DNA from: Cryphonectria parasitica EP155
Taxonomy: Eukaryota; Ascomycota; Sordariomycetes; Diaporthales; Cryphonectriaceae
Reading direction: 5' to 3'
DNA: 64,000 nucleotides
Assembly: GCF_011745365.1 (NCBI RefSeq)
Contig: NW_024468909.1
Coordinates: 1,054,001-1,118,000 of the forward strand
The translations under genes and the position numbers were made by a program. Numbering within the stretch: position 1 is the stretch's first letter; every line of letters starts with the position of its first letter. Positions 63,642 through 64,000 of the stretch are shown piece after piece. The notes under the pieces are model-generated. The model worked only from the letters and a program-made list of their open reading frames with translations. It was not told where the DNA came from and ran no database searches.

Positions 63642-64000
63642 AGGGAGGAACCATGATATATCACGGGGGTGCCTTGATTTTCTCCCTGGATGTTTTGGTG
63701 GCAAGTCCGTCCCACACAATGTTCCAGGATCTGGGGTTCCATTCATACCTAGGGACGATACCAATCTCAAAACATACTCTGGACTGGAGACGACAGTTCT
63801 ACTCAACCAAACAATATGGTCAAGCACGACGAAAGATCTCTCCGATCGAGGAACGGGAAGAGGGCGGAAATAATCGCATTGACGGACTGCATTCGCGCAT
63901 AACGGAAGAGGACCTGAGGGCAACGGCGCGATGGAAGGTCCCCCTGCTTTCAGCACCACATAGGGAAGTGGGGATTATTGGAATTATGTTGTTGTTGGAG
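63642..64000. other. 3' flank
   Basis: Presumed 3' UTR and downstream sequence of the preceding gene; no further gene seen before the window ends. Confidence 0.5.

Overview
The window is nuclear DNA from a filamentous ascomycete (Pezizomycotina, most likely Sordariomycetes). The evidence is short GT-AG introns (about 52-256 nt, many with CTAAC/CTGAT-like branch sites), genes on both strands with 0.3-4 kb spacers, C-ending codon preference, and fungal-only families: Zn2Cys6 regulator, DUF3328/UstYa, HsbA-like, DUF3712, Dal5-type MFS, App1. No rRNA, tRNA, CRISPR array or intact transposon was recognised. The species cannot be named from the sequence alone.

Layout. 1.9-3.1 kb: intronless cytosolic flavohemoglobin (nitric oxide dioxygenase). 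3.6-5.9 kb: a RelA/SpoT-domain gene on the minus strand, readable only through several splices or else decayed. 7.3-8.1 kb: GNAT acetyltransferase. 8.2-10.0 kb: conserved fungal secreted protein of unknown role. 10.7-14.7 kb: a divergent pair, Dal5-type MFS permease and FAD monooxygenase, that looks like a small uptake-and-hydroxylate unit. 15.6 kb: tiny Cys-rich protein. 18.3-19.7 kb: Zn2Cys6 transcription factor. 20.7-21.4 kb: LURP-one-like protein. 23.3-25.7 kb: thiamine-diphosphate enzyme with a long mitochondrial-type leader. 28.1-29.3 kb: Pho80/PREG-like cyclin behind a long structured spacer. 30.0-31.8 kb: Xaa-Pro aminopeptidase with a mitochondrial-type leader. 32.1-33.5 kb: DUF3712 membrane protein.

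33.5-37.5 kb is gene-poor and leads into the most unusual gene: a 742-residue HypX/HoxX-type protein (formyl-THF transferase-like half fused to a crotonase half). This architecture is known from aerobic maturation of bacterial [NiFe]-hydrogenase, which ascomycetes lack. It is followed by a UstYa/DUF3328 oxidase-like gene, an HsbA-like secreted protein and an M20 metallopeptidase.

45.9-63.6 kb is mostly housekeeping: App1-type phosphatidate phosphatase, a 12-Cys small secreted protein, nucleolar DEAD-box helicase Drs1, EB1/Bim1 microtubule plus-end protein (divergent from Drs1), vacuolar SNARE Vam7, and a two-TM coiled-coil protein of unknown function.

Exon coordinates in the evidence fields come from reading splice signals and checking that phases and total length agree. 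Protein identities rest on recognised motifs and remembered family patterns, not on a database search.
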